Translations under genes and position numbers: made by a program
Shown: positions 11,607-21,725 of the stretch, piece after piece
How the letters are laid out: each line of letters starts with the position of its first letter
Position numbering within the stretch: the first letter of the stretch is position 1
Notes under the pieces: generated by a model
Told to the model about the DNA's origin: nothing
Seen by the model: the letters and a program-made list of their open reading frames with translations, nothing else
Databases searched by the model: none
Assembly (NCBI GenBank): GCA_022559985.1
Contig: JAFJTR010000022.1
Span: 186,001 to 250,000 of the forward strand
From: Parastagonospora avenae f. sp. tritici 18332-5
Lineage: Eukaryota; Ascomycota; Dothideomycetes; Pleosporales; Phaeosphaeriaceae
Length of the DNA stretch: 64,000 nt
Direction: 5' to 3'

Positions 11607-12325
11607 CTTCAGTGTTTTGGAGAAATTGAGGTAAGTGAGGTTGATAATGGGAGTAGTGGGAATTGCTGGGTGATAGTCGGAATGAGAATATGGGAGTTCA
11701 AGGCAATAGGTGTTCTATGTCAAGGAGGGCGCCAAAGGTGCCGATCTTGGCCCTGCAGCGGACGTGAAAAGGTGCCTAGACAAGGATACGGTCGCGGCGT
11801 GCCTACTCTCACCTCCACCGGTAGTGATCAATGACGCACTGTAAATATCTTGGCAGTCCGAACGAGAGACAGAGAACGCTCTCGAGCTACGACGAGGAGC
11901 TAGTATACAAAGCTGTATGAGAAACCGGTATTAGAATGACGCCATAAGCAGATCCATGTAACCCTGCTGCTATTTCAGAAGCTTTTCGCGTCATCAATGT
12001 CATATTCTATACATCTTCAAGATATTCAAAGAATGCTGACATCTCTCAGCCGTGAACGGAGACATACAGCTTTGTCTAATACATATGCGAAATGGCGATC
12101 GTTCAATGGTGTAGCGGAGAATGGTAAGCTGGACTATGTTTCACTTTTCCCAAATGTGCTAGAATAGACATGATGCTACCTCGGTAGCTGTCGATGATGT
12201 TGTCAAAAATCACAAAGTGCTATGTACAGTAGAGAAAAATTGGAACATTATGATACACAAGGAAGGCAGGACATGATAGCTTTTGAGAGTATCGAGGAGA
12301 ATGATCTAGGAGAGAGCCAACCCTC
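11607..12325. other. Spacer between array copies A and B
   Basis: About 720 bases with AT-richer patches. No recognisable remnant of a further array copy and no repeat was seen. It should contain the promoter of copy A. Confidence 0.4.
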
Positions 12326-13258
12326 TCAATCTTCACCGTCGCCGTCGTTCGCGATCATACATCCGCCGGCATGGTCCGCATTTTCAATGCAAAGATCCGC
12401 CTCAGTTTGTTCTGAATTCCAGTCACCCTTTAGAGTTCCAGCTCTCGCCAAAGTAATTGTCTCATTGGTGACGGCGGCCAGAAATGCTCGAGGCAGGCTG
12501 GCGTTGGCCTTGTCGCCTTCGTCGACTTCAAGCGAAGGGTCTGTAGATATTTTGACGTACAGTCCAACGAGGAAACGACGAAGCGGTGAGTCAGAAGTAG
12601 TATTCTGAAAGGCATAGCAAATGATCTCTTCGCTTGGCTGGACATTATCCTCGATGAACAATTCAAGCCCACCTCGGAGGACAGCATCGCAAAAGGCATT
12701 GTCCTCGATATGGGCGCCAAAGATATATGCTTCCGTCCATATTTGCGGGTCAGCTCTCTCTTCGCCATCATGATCAACTGTGATGTAGATTTGGCCGTAG
12801 TACAGCCATTCTTGATACACGCTGTAGCCAACACTGCTAAGCTCAGGAAATTCATGAGAGCGAACAAGCTCCTGTTCAGGCCAGTCCTTGCGGCAGGTTG
12901 GACACGTTGGAGTGCCATCGCCATGCGAGTTCGCAAGCCACTTGTCCATGCATGACGAGTGGAACGATCGTCCACACTGTATGCTGCAGTACACAAGTTC
13001 TTGCACTCCGGGCTCAAGTGCATCCAAGCAGATAGGACAACTCATGTCCCGACTAGAGTCTAAGGCCCTACGAATTGGCTGTAATTTTCTTCGGAAATAG
13101 GGCGAATTCAAACAGAGAAGGTCCTCATGAGTAGTGAAGTACTTGCAATTTTGACCGATGCACACTTGCACAGTGCTTCGGCCGAACTTGGATGTGCGTG
13201 GCTTCCGTGTGCTGACGCGCATCTTGGATGAGCTGGTGTCTTTATTGACCATAACCAT
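12326..13258 (-). CDS. BTB/RING array copy B
   Basis: Single exon, 310 aa, intact. The order is a basic N-terminus, a BTB-like first half (FTTHEDLLCLNSPYFRRKLQ, about 41-60), a RING-like module, the BTB-like second half (GYSVYQEWLYYGQIYI, about 144-159) and a helical C-terminal region. RING ligands are C74, C77, C91, C95, H100, C103, C119 and C122, with the CPICL start and CPTCRKDW end typical of RING/RING-H2 fingers. RING domains recruit ubiquitin-conjugating enzymes and BTB domains dimerise or bind cullin-3, so a single-chain ubiquitin ligase is a reasonable inference. No member of this family is known to me to have been tested. The start has two nearby ATGs (MVM). Confidence 0.75.
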   Translation of the reverse strand: MVMVNKDTSSSKMRVSTRKPRTSKFGRSTVQVCIGQNCKYFTTHEDLLCLNSPYFRRKLQPIRRALDSSRDMSCPICLDALEPGVQELVYCSIQCGRSFHSSCMDKWLANSHGDGTPTCPTCRKDWPEQELVRSHEFPELSSVGYSVYQEWLYYGQIYITVDHDGEERADPQIWTEAYIFGAHIEDNAFCDAVLRGGLELFIEDNVQPSEEIICYAFQNTTSDSPLRRFLVGLYVKISTDPSLEVDEGDKANASLPRAFLAAVTNETITLARAGTLKGDWNSEQTEADLCIENADHAGGCMIANDGDGED

Positions 13259-13863
13259 ATCTGTCTGGCTTTTTGGATTGAATTGGGTTGGAGAAATAAG
13301 AACACGTTAGCGGCAGTGGTAGTATATGAGTCTGATTCAGATGAAAGGGTGGATGACGATACAGGGGCCAGGAGGAATCTTATATGAGGGAGAACGCCAG
13401 TGATGGTGCTCTTGGTACTTCAGGGAGACGACGACTGCGGTGTGTCCACAAAGCAAACGTCGAGATGGAACAATGATTTCCAGTGTACGGGAAGAAGTGA
13501 CAGAACACTGTGCGACCTAGGTAGCATGTGGTCGAGAATAGCTGCAATTCTCACAATGGATGAGATGAGAATGAAGTGAAATAATGGCGTGTATTTGACT
13601 TTGCCATGAAAATCTGCTGATTTCATCTGTCTCTTTGGCGCAACTATCGATGTTTGCTGCATTTGTGGCGCTCAAAGAACGAAATATTTGTGCATCACAA
13701 GCATAAACAAAGAATCCTGTCGGGCTTGCTACTGAAACCGCCTTGCCGAATTCGCTCCCCTAAAGTCTTGTCGTCGCCTTGTTTCTGCAACGTTTGGTGC
13801 GTTGTCGCACAGCAATTATTTTGTAGCCGTCTCGGTAACAGCCAGATTGTGTCGTTTGTGCTC
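13259..13863. other. Spacer between array copies B and C
   Basis: About 605 bases without a supported gene. It should contain the copy B promoter; no repeat was recognised. Confidence 0.4.
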
Positions 13864-14536
13864 TCAATCGGTGTCAGAATTTGTAGGATCAGATCTCAGT
13901 TCTAATCTTTCCTTCAGCTTCGCCATCTCGGGACCGGTATTCTCAGCCACGTTTCTTATTCGCAAGAGTGAAATGCTCAAATCTGCAAGGAAGCCGGCCA
14001 GATATTGCTCCCAGTCTTCCTGGATCCAGTTGTACTCGCCGAAAGAGACATGGACTTCGACCAGGAATTTCCGAATCCTTGATGGAGGCTTGGTCTTACG
14101 GTAGACTTTCCTGATATGGAACGGGCTGGGATAAACATCGTTCTCCTTGATGACTTCTAGGAGGGCTTGCAGACTGGCTGTACGAAAACTCTTATCTTGG
14201 ACTTGTGCGCCAAGCAGATACGCATTCAACAAGTCACCACACTCTTCGCCAGCTCTTTGTGCATCGTCAACTGGCGTCTCATCCTCCTGGAGGGGTATTG
14301 TGCGATGATACAGCCACTTGTAGTAATTATGGAACGCATCGGAATCAAGATCTGCACATTGGAGCGCTTGTTCGCCCACCTCGGGTGGCCAGACCCGACG
14401 ACACAGAGGACACTTGACAACTTCCGCTCTTATAAGCTTTTCTTCCTTCTAGCTCTTCATGCAGTCGTAATTTATGTTGGCTCGAAATCCCCTAGCGTAG
14501 AAAGTGGTATCTTTCTGGCAAGCATCGAAGCTCATC
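13864..14536 (-). pseudogene. BTB/RING array copy C, 5'-truncated remnant
   Basis: The minus-strand frame ending at 13864 encodes the second half of the array protein: the last RING cysteine pair (KCPLCRRVW), the BTB-like continuation (AFHNYYKWLYHRTI) and the helical C-terminal region (RIRKFLVEVHVSF). Upstream the frame is broken by TAG at 14451-14449. It lies where the siblings have the conserved Trp of the C-x3-W segment (here CMKS then stop, against CMKVW in A and CMDKW in B), as expected from TGG to TAG. Further upstream only about 28 codons of weak RING similarity remain, and the BTB first half is missing. A 171-codon stretch after the stop could still be expressed, but it has no good start. 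A decayed copy is the simplest reading. Confidence 0.65.
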
Positions 14537-14715
14537 ATGCCATACTATAATATCTCTAATAAGCGTTCTCAATGCATTAGATGATCTCAGGTATTGCGTA
14601 CAGAACCGCATATTTTGAATTCACCAACTGAAATAACAAAATTTTTGTATCGAATTCACATGTTCATAGCTAGGATAGAAAGACAGAAGGTCTGAAGGAG
14701 AACGAGAGGGCCAGT

Positions 14716-15880
14716 TTAGCGCGATTGATCATACGCCGCGCAGCCACGGGTCAGATCTGCTACCCTCATCTTGATGCTCTCCAGCTTCGGACCAATCGTT
14801 ATGTTCTCCCTCTCATCATAATTATCCCTCCTCTTGTTCCTAGAACTTGTGTAGACCGACAGTTTGGAATTGCCGAAACACTTGTTTGCCTTCTCGGTCC
14901 TGCGTCGACCAGTTCCGGTTCCGGTGTGCCCTGGCTCACTTGCATCCTCCTCGTCCTCCTCATCCACCTCCTCATCCTCGATCTGCAGCTTCTTCATCCA
15001 ACCTTTCTGTACCTGATCATAGGTCCTCCGCGCCGCGCCATCGAGCGCCCTGTCGGCAAGCACCATGACGAACTCCAATGGCCAGTTGTGTCCGTCTTTG
15101 CTGAACCATCCCGCCTCAATGTCGGACATGAACACGTCGATGATGAACTCCTTGATTTCGTCCTTCGCGCCGCCATTTGCGAACGCCCATCTCACGCTCT
15201 CGAACCAGAACTGCGCGGTAACTTCTCCGAAGAAGGTGCGGACGACCACATGTTTGAAGCAATCGTCTTCCATGGTTATAGCGACAGCCCAGCATTTGAG
15301 TAGAGCAAGGTTGAATACTTCCGTTTTACGAGACACCGTGGCGGGGATATGCAGGATGGCGGAGTAAAGCCAGTCGAGGTACCTCTGCACAGCCTCGGCG
15401 TCGAGTTCGTCGTTGAGTGCCAGGCTCTTGATCAGAGGCTCGGTCTTCCAGTCGGCGCGACACATCGGGCATTTCGGAAGCGAGCGAACAGCGCCTGGTT
15501 TGCTGGGAGTTGTCGAACTCCGCTTCCATTGCTCGATGCAACAGTCGTGTATATCCTGACCACATTTGACGCAGTAGGCAATGTCCTTAATAGTCGGATC
15601 GAGAGCCTCTTGGCAGATGCAACACTCCTCAGCTTCGTCACTGTGCTCAACGATCTTGCGGTTGATCTGGAGCTCCTTCTTGAATAGCGCAGAGGTGCGG
15701 CAGATGAGGTCCTCGTGGACGGTGAACCGACGTTCGATGCTGGGGATCCTGAAGCGAACAACTTTGTTGCCGACGCTATGACGCTATCAGCAGCTGTAGT
15801 TAGAGCATATAGTATGATGGTGTGTACCTGATCGGGCCCAGCTTTTTGGTCGATCCGCGAGATTTGTAGACCGTCATCAT
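14716..15880 (-). CDS. BTB/RING array copy D
   Basis: Exons 15880-15828 and 15775-14716 are joined across a 52-nt intron and give 370 aa. The BTB-like first half is at about 33-58 (RRFTVHEDLICRTSALFKKE). The RING-like ligands are C69, C72, C86, C89, H94, C97, C120 and C123, and a longer loop precedes the last pair. The BTB-like continuation is AEAVQRYLDWLYSAILHI. The C-terminal region is longer than in A-C and includes an acidic run (DEEVDEEDEEDASE) followed by basic residues. The short first exon (KKLGPI) and intron position are shared with copy E, so D and E form one branch and the intron-less A and B another. The gene looks complete. Confidence 0.75.
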
Positions 15881-17041
15881 GGGTGGCGAGAATAAGAGAG
15901 AAGAGATTGTAGACGGAAAGAGAGAAAGAGAGAAAGTCAAGAGAAGAAGAAGGGCATATAGCCTCGACGGACGGGTCATCGGCCATGCAAGGTAAGAGAG
16001 CGAGGTGATATCCGTCTAGAATGAGGCAGACAGCTCTTACAAAGGTAAGAGAAAGACACGACTTTCGCGCAAAGCTGAAGTAGACCAAACAGATACATGG
16101 CACTTACTTGTTCATGATGTCGCGTGCCTTCGACTCTAACAGCCCTAGCTGATGTTGGCTTGAGTGTGATGTTGCTCGTCTTAGCTGGATGTGCAAAACA
16201 ACTTGTTTAATCATGGGTGTGAGAGCAAAGCGCACGTGCGTTTGCTCAGCGCGATTGGAAGGCACGCCCGTTTCTGAACCTGTAACCGAGCTTCAGTCAA
16301 GCCTTCGGTTCGACTAGCTGGATTAGCAGGCCCCGATATTTGTTTGCTTGTTGCTCACCCTGTTGCCGAATTGAACGCTCTCACTCTCACTGCTCCGTGC
16401 TCTGATTAACATGAGCGGCCAGTGCAGGGAATCTGGAGTCGACATGTGAAGAAATGACCCATCAAATGCTGCTAGTCATACCAACTATGGTCTGCATAAG
16501 TTCAAACATCTTGGGTGATGCATCCTAGACGAAGTGTAGCAGGACTTAACATGTATCTCGCCGTCTGTAATGTACTCCTATGCAAGCTTGTGATATGAGG
16601 AAATCAATTTTGTATATCATTGGCCTCTTGTGAGAATTCAAGTACAAACCTGAGTCCATGTGAGCATTCGAGATCCCGATAATCTTCTCCGATGGAAGCA
16701 TACCCAAATCTTCCGCGCTACGGCCTTAGTTAGTCCATCCAGAATTCCAGGAGCTCTTCATTGGTTGCTAATTCATTGCCATGCCCTGTGCGCATTCCAT
16801 TGATGCATCGATCGCGTACGAACTCGCTGTGAAGTACAAAAGTCTTCTCCGGAAACGCAGGTCCTTGTGATGGCCACATTAGAGTCTCCCCATAAAGCAT
16901 TGCCCTCACGAAGTCTTGACTGTCGCCGAGGTGCGAAGCCGGAATTCCGCGTAAGAGCTCTCTGGTGGCTTGTTTTGGCAATGTCCAGACCTATTTGGTC
17001 CACTTTTTCAGTGTAGCACTCTTGGCCACTACCTCATACTT
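15881..17041. other. Spacer between array copies D and E
   Basis: About 1.16 kb. It includes the copy D promoter and an 84-codon minus-strand open frame at 16981-16730 (ends ELATNEELLEFWMD) that I could not assign. No array-type RING or BTB motif was recognised here. Confidence 0.4.
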
Positions 17042-17854
17042 CTACTTGAATAGCAAGCGAGTCATAGCTAGATCGCGCAAGAACATGTCTGGGTATTTCT
17101 CAATGTCGTTGTCGAGGTCGTCGTAATTGGCATGGGCATGGACCGAGTCTACCACAGAGTCCTGCATGTCGAAATCCTCTTGCTTGTATGCGAAGTTGAC
17201 GGCATCGAGTCCGAAACCTTTGTTATCGCCTTCGCTTATCGCGGCAAAGTGCTGTACGATGATAGCTTTTTTGAAGTCCCAATCATCGACAGCCACAGAT
17301 ACGAGCCACGCCTCCAGAAGATGGATGTTAAATTCGTCTGACTCCCGGTTGATGGCTTCGCTGATATGTAGTTGTCCAGTATAGAGCCAATCCAGGTAAA
17401 GCTGGACAGCGTCTGCATCGAGTTTCTCGTCCAGAGTGATCAGGCCTTCGTCCTTCTTCGCCCAAGGCTTGCGACATATCGGACAGGCAGTCGGCCCTCC
17501 TTTTTGAGTACGATTCCATTGCTCAATGCACTTCTCGTGGATGTTCTGACTACAACAGCCTCGACAGAAGGCAATATCGCCTTCGCGTGGATTAAGGGTT
17601 TCGTGGCAGATAGAGCTCTCGCCCTCTACGTCTTTGCGGGAGTTCTGTAGACGTTCTTTGAAGTGTTCAGATTTGGCGCAGATGAGACCCTCATAGACTG
17701 TGAAGTGTCGCTTGTCGTTGCCGTGAATTTTGAAGCGGACGATCTTGCGCCCAAGACTGTAGCTGGTTCAGTGGAGGCTGGCGTATGTATCTTCAGCTCA
17801 TACCTGATCGGACCAAGCTTTTTTGGTAGCTCCGCGAGTTTTCTCGATAGCCAT
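17042..17854 (-). CDS. BTB/RING array copy E, frame slip near start
   Basis: Exon 2 (17756-17042) is open throughout. It encodes the BTB-like first half (RHFTVYEGLICAKSEHFKE), a RING-like module ending ACPICRKPW, and the continuation AVQLYLDWLYTGQLHI. Exon 1 (17854-17804, starting MAIEKTRGATKK) has the same splice sites as copy D but one extra A in an A6 run (complement of 17819-17824). This puts the ATG out of frame with exon 2; with A5 the product would be about 254 aa. The first RING ligand is also lost: SSIC replaces CPIC/CCIC. Alternatives are a base-call error in the homopolymer, or translation from an upstream in-frame ATG at 17964 adding a non-homologous N-terminus. No acidic tail as in copy D. 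Confidence 0.6.
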
Positions 17855-18186
17855 GACTGTCTCTGATGTGATGACCTCCGGTTGGGTGGGTATAGGTGGG
17901 GGCCGAAGCTAGCGGTACCTGATTGTGAGTCGAGGAAGTATTCGAGTCCGTAAAGAGCCACCAAAGCAAGCTGGAAGCAATGAGGTAGGTCAGCTGGCGG
18001 TGTAGGGTACGAAGATGAGACTAGATAGAGGGAGTAGAAACGAGCGAGCCCCTAGCGAAGTGAGAGGCGTGAGGGAGTATTGTGTATGAATGTAATTTCG
18101 AACAATGTCGTCTCTCACCTTAGAGCCAGACTGGTATCATTTACCTACCCAAACGCCAGAGAAATATGCCACCGAGATCGAGCCTA
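17855..18186. other. Intergenic, end of the array
   Basis: 332 bases between copy E and the TLDc gene stop codon. It carries the upstream leader of copy E; nothing else was recognised. Confidence 0.4.
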
Positions 18187-19317
18187 TCATGATCCAATAT
18201 ACCACAACTCCACGCCCATGACCTCGAATTTCTTTCCGTCGTCGCTCAGCGGCTCGTTGCCGAAAGTTGGACACGTGTCCGAAACGCCGTTTTCGAGATT
18301 GTCGTCAAGCCAAAGACCGTAGTGACCGTCCCTTCAATATCGTCAGCCCCGTCTCATGTTACTAGTTGGGAACTCAACTTACCCTCCACCAATGCTCAAG
18401 TAGCTGTGCTCGCAGAAAATCATGTAGTCGTTCACCCCGCTGTAAGGAAACGCCTTGAACCTTATTCTCTCCGGTGTGCTTGTGCCGCTCCTACTTGTCG
18501 ACCCTGAGTCTGGCAGCGATAGCGCATCTTTTCTTGAAGTTCTCGTCGGGCTCGATATTGTCGTCATACGTGTCGCGTGTGTCGTATCCGCAGAAGGCGG
18601 TGGCGGCAGATTCATCGCCAGATCGGGCAGCGAGGAGAGGATATGCGCGCGCCACAGGAAACATTCGCCATTGCCGTAGAAGCTTGATGAAGGGTGTGGA
18701 GGGTCGGAAAGGTATGCGCCGAACACGCCTCCGCTTCCATCTCTGACAACGAGTACGTAGCCGCCCCGTCTCCCTCGATATTCTTCGCTAATCTTGTATA
18801 GGGTTCCTAGGCTCACGCCATTCTGCTCCAGACTATATGCCAGCTTCCACTCGTCTACTAGCTGCAACCGCGGTGGTACGAGTAACCGTATTTCTTCTGC
18901 CAGCGCCTTGCTCAAGAGCCTGCCCTTCTCCCGTGTCCCAGGCCTATAGCCCTTCAGCGTCAGAGGCGTGAGTGGTGGTGGTTGGAAGGGACTCGCGTAT
19001 CGATGCGGCGGTCGGAATACGTCGTTCATGTCGGGTGTTGTGGTAGAGGAGGCAGAAACCAGGTTGGCGAAGGAATGGGATAACGATGAAGCAGTGTCGA
19101 GGAGCTGCGATTGTATGCTGTTTGAGCTAGTCTCTGTCCTTGAATTCTCGCTTGCTTCTTGTTTGGGGGCGCCTTCGGTGTTTAGACGTCGCAGTACTCC
19201 AGAAACGGCATACGAAATTGGGTATGTGAAGTATGAGGATGAGCGCGCGGCTGGAGGCTGTGAAGATGGTGGAGAGGAGGGCTGAGAAGATCGGGGAGAA
19301 TCTGTGTTACGCGACAT
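18187..19317 (-). CDS. OXR1: Oxidation resistance protein 1 (TLDc domain)
   Basis: Exons 19317-18383 and 18331-18187 are joined across a 51-nt intron and give 359 aa. The first ~140 residues are Ser/Pro-rich and low in complexity. The TLDc domain follows: GYRPGTREKGRLLSKALAEE, then LPPRLQLV-type core (LVPPRLQLVDEWKLAYSLEQ), VLVVRDGSGGVFGAYLSDPP, GNGECFLWRA and FKAFPYSGVNDYMIFC. The second exon supplies the expected end, DGHYGLWLDDNLENG through GVELWYIGS. TLDc proteins protect against oxidative stress, and several bind the V-ATPase and promote its disassembly. The Ser/Pro-rich insert between FLWRA and the FKAFPYSG segment is common in fungal homologues. Confidence 0.92.
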
Positions 19318-19775
19318 CGCGCGATGTATGTAACGAAGTCTGTGTGCCTAGATTAATTGTGGAGCGTCGCGCATAGGCGTGATGGCTTGAGATCGCCGCA
19401 AGTTAGAAGTCAGAGGCGGGTGGAGAGCTGTGACGTTGCATGCTTAGTGGGCGGACAGCTGTTACGAGCCTCAAAGCAAGGCATCAGTGCCAAGCCATGC
19501 GGTATGAGAGCCTCTTCGCTTACCAGTCCAAGCTGCTCCCTACTATAACATGATATTTCTTCAAATGGGAGTGAGAATGAGATGAATCCCTGAACCATAT
19601 ATTGCTTTTCCGTTGGTACCTCGACCGCTGCCTTACCCGCTGCGGCGCACTAGCGGTCCCCGGAAAGCTTATATGCCGCTAGCCGATAAGATAGTCACGA
19701 GCATTTACGCCTAAGGCAGTGGCAAGGATGAGATGTTCTATGGACGCATATTCGAATTTGATTGTTGTGTAGAGC
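19318..19775. other. Intergenic, OXR1 promoter side
   Basis: 458 bases between the OXR1 start and the Trm10 stop codon. No gene or repeat was recognised. Confidence 0.45.
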
Positions 19776-21029
19776 TCAATCGGCAGCGGTCTCGCCAACC
19801 GGAAGCCCTTTCGTAGTCTCAATGATCTCCGTCTCAGGCACATTTGTGGTACCCTCTGCCTCCTCGACTGCCTCTTTTGCAGCATCCTCCATTTCCTGCT
19901 CATCCTGTTCGTCTCCATTCTGAGTCCCGGCGTTTGATCCAGCCTCTTCCTGCTCTCCGTCCTCTCTCAGCTTGAAGCCCTTCCTCTTCGGCATGACTTC
20001 CATGAAAGCTTTGCCCCAGTCATCGTACTCCATCCACTTAAGCAAGATCTCAAGTACATGGTTGGTCACCAGTACCTTCCTATCCCTCATCTCCAGATAC
20101 TCTCCGATCGGCAGTTTCGCGGTCTTGATGTTCCGGTTAACGGCTCGCTTATGACAAATGCCCTTGTGCCGATTCTTGTCAACTAGACCTCCGATAATGT
20201 ATGTGCTGTTGGGTTTGAGATGTGTGAGGACATTTTCGGACTCAGCAGACAGGTAGACTATCTCGCCTTCTTCATCTGCATCGTCTGCTTGCGGCTCTTT
20301 GCCTTCCGACAAGCCTTTGCTTGGTCGTCTCAATGCTCCAATATCATCATCATCGTTCGGGGCGACCATCCACTCCTTTGCCTTTTCAGCGACAGTAACA
20401 AAGTCTTCTTCGAAGAATCGAAAGCCTTTCCAGTTTGTGTACTGTTTCGCCAAAATACCATCGAAACGCTTTTTCATTTCGCCGCCAAAGCTGCTGAGCG
20501 CAAGATGCGTCTTGTACTTGGCTTTCCGGTTGTCGCTGTAGCATCGAGTGATTTGCAGTCCCAAGCTCTTCAGTTCGGCGTCGTACATCAGGTCCTCGAA
20601 ATCGCAGTCAAAGATAATGGTGATGGGCACCTGTGCGCCGAAGCCTGAGAAGTGCCTCGGTAATCGTGAAGGGGGCATAGGCGGCACGACGCCGTTCTCG
20701 TCGGCATTCTGCTCCTTCCAAGCTTCACGTTTGCGCTCTTTACGTTCTTTGGCTTTTTCCTTTCGCTTGACTTTGCGATCTTCACGGCCTGCTTCCCATT
20801 GCTCTAGCCGCCTCTTCTTCTTGAGCTGGTTCTTCGAGATTTTGGGTTCTTCCGTATTTGCTACAAGGAGATCACCAGTCGCTGCCACTGTTTCGCTGGA
20901 TTCCGTGTTCACGGGATTCGATTCGTCGACGGTGGCGTTTGTTGCAGGAAGCTCATCGTCGAGAATGATGTCCACATTCTCCTCGTGCTCCAACTTGCGC
21001 ATCTTCGCAGGCCTCTCTTCCGACTCCAT
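19776..21029 (-). CDS. TRM10: tRNA (guanine(9)-N1)-methyltransferase Trm10
   Basis: SPOUT-class enzyme that methylates N1 of G9 in tRNA using S-adenosylmethionine. Single exon, 417 aa. A long Lys/Arg-rich N-terminal region (about 61-106) would bind tRNA. The catalytic domain runs from PITIIFDCDFEDLMYD (about 135-150) through CYSDNRKAKYKTHL to the SPOUT knot: YIIGGLVDKNRHKGICHKRA (277-296), with D284 in the position of the catalytic aspartate, then TAKLPIGEYLEM and VLVTNHVLEILL. An acidic insertion of about 35 residues (222-256) interrupts the domain before the knot. The C-terminal tail is Glu-rich. The gene is divergent from GRIM-19 with only 205 bp between start codons. Confidence 0.93.
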   Translation of the reverse strand: MESEERPAKMRKLEHEENVDIILDDELPATNATVDESNPVNTESSETVAATGDLLVANTEEPKISKNQLKKKRRLEQWEAGREDRKVKRKEKAKERKERKREAWKEQNADENGVVPPMPPSRLPRHFSGFGAQVPITIIFDCDFEDLMYDAELKSLGLQITRCYSDNRKAKYKTHLALSSFGGEMKKRFDGILAKQYTNWKGFRFFEEDFVTVAEKAKEWMVAPNDDDDIGALRRPSKGLSEGKEPQADDADEEGEIVYLSAESENVLTHLKPNSTYIIGGLVDKNRHKGICHKRAVNRNIKTAKLPIGEYLEMRDRKVLVTNHVLEILLKWMEYDDWGKAFMEVMPKRKGFKLREDGEQEEAGSNAGTQNGDEQDEQEMEDAAKEAVEEAEGTTNVPETEIIETTKGLPVGETAAD

Positions 21030-21234
21030 TTTCGGCGAAATATTTTGGATTCGTCGAAGTTCTGGTGATTGTCAAGAAACCGCCCACTCACGTTCGACAA
21101 ATTATGCGACCACTAGCGCGCCAAGCCCGTACCCTTGTCATCGCATCGCAGCTCCAACTCGCAGCCTCACCTCACGTCTCCGCATCGACGGCGCTCTCCC
21201 TCACCCATTGAGCCACGAATAACAACTGCCCACC
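21030..21234. promoter_or_regulatory. Compact bidirectional promoter (TRM10 / GRIM-19)
   Basis: The 205 bp between the divergent ATGs of Trm10 and the complex I subunit must serve both genes. No TATA box or recognised operator was identified. Confidence 0.55.
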
Positions 21235-21725
21235 ATGCCGCAGGATATGCCGCCAACCGGCGGCTACGGCCCCGTCCAATACAAGCGCAACTTGCCCGTT
21301 CGCGGCTTCCGACCCGCCGTATACATCATTGGAATGGGAGGGTTGATGACATATGGATTCTGGAGAGTGGGACAGGGCATCAGAGAGCACAAGTATGTTT
21401 TTGTGGCTTCGGAGGCGCAGCAACGGGCTGCCACGGAATTGGTCGGCTTGGAGAATTCCACTGACAGACTGCAGCGAACTCGCACGCGAGAAAATGTGGG
21501 CGCGGATATACCTCATCCCGGCACTCCAGGCCGAGGAGGACCGCGATCAGGTCCGAAGATACCTGGCGGATAAGGCGAGGGAGAAGGAACTGCTTGGCTC
21601 AGAGACCAGGATTTACAACAGCGACAGGTGCGTTGCCAGGATGTCGAGGCAGGACACAACTAATAGCTATCCACAGGTTCGTCCGGCCAACATTTGCTGT
21701 CACACCGGAGAACGAGACGAAATAA
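21235..21725 (+). CDS. NADH:ubiquinone oxidoreductase subunit GRIM-19/NDUFA13
   Basis: Accessory subunit of mitochondrial complex I. Three exons, 21235-21392, 21475-21627 and 21677-21725, give 119 aa, usual for fungal homologues. The N-terminus is MPQDMPPTGGYGPVQYKRNL. A single membrane segment follows (GFRPAVYIIGMGGLMTYGFW). Exon 2 has the helical NELAREKMWARIYLIPALQA segment and exon 3 the conserved end RPTFAVTPENETK. The frame closes precisely at each splice junction: AA|C makes Asn and AG|G makes Arg. Reading straight through the introns instead gives long spurious frames. Confidence 0.92.

Noticed and set aside
16730..16981. 84-codon minus-strand frame downstream of array copy E as a possible array remnant
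   Set aside because: No RING or BTB motif could be matched to the array copies, and copy E already ends with a proper stop.
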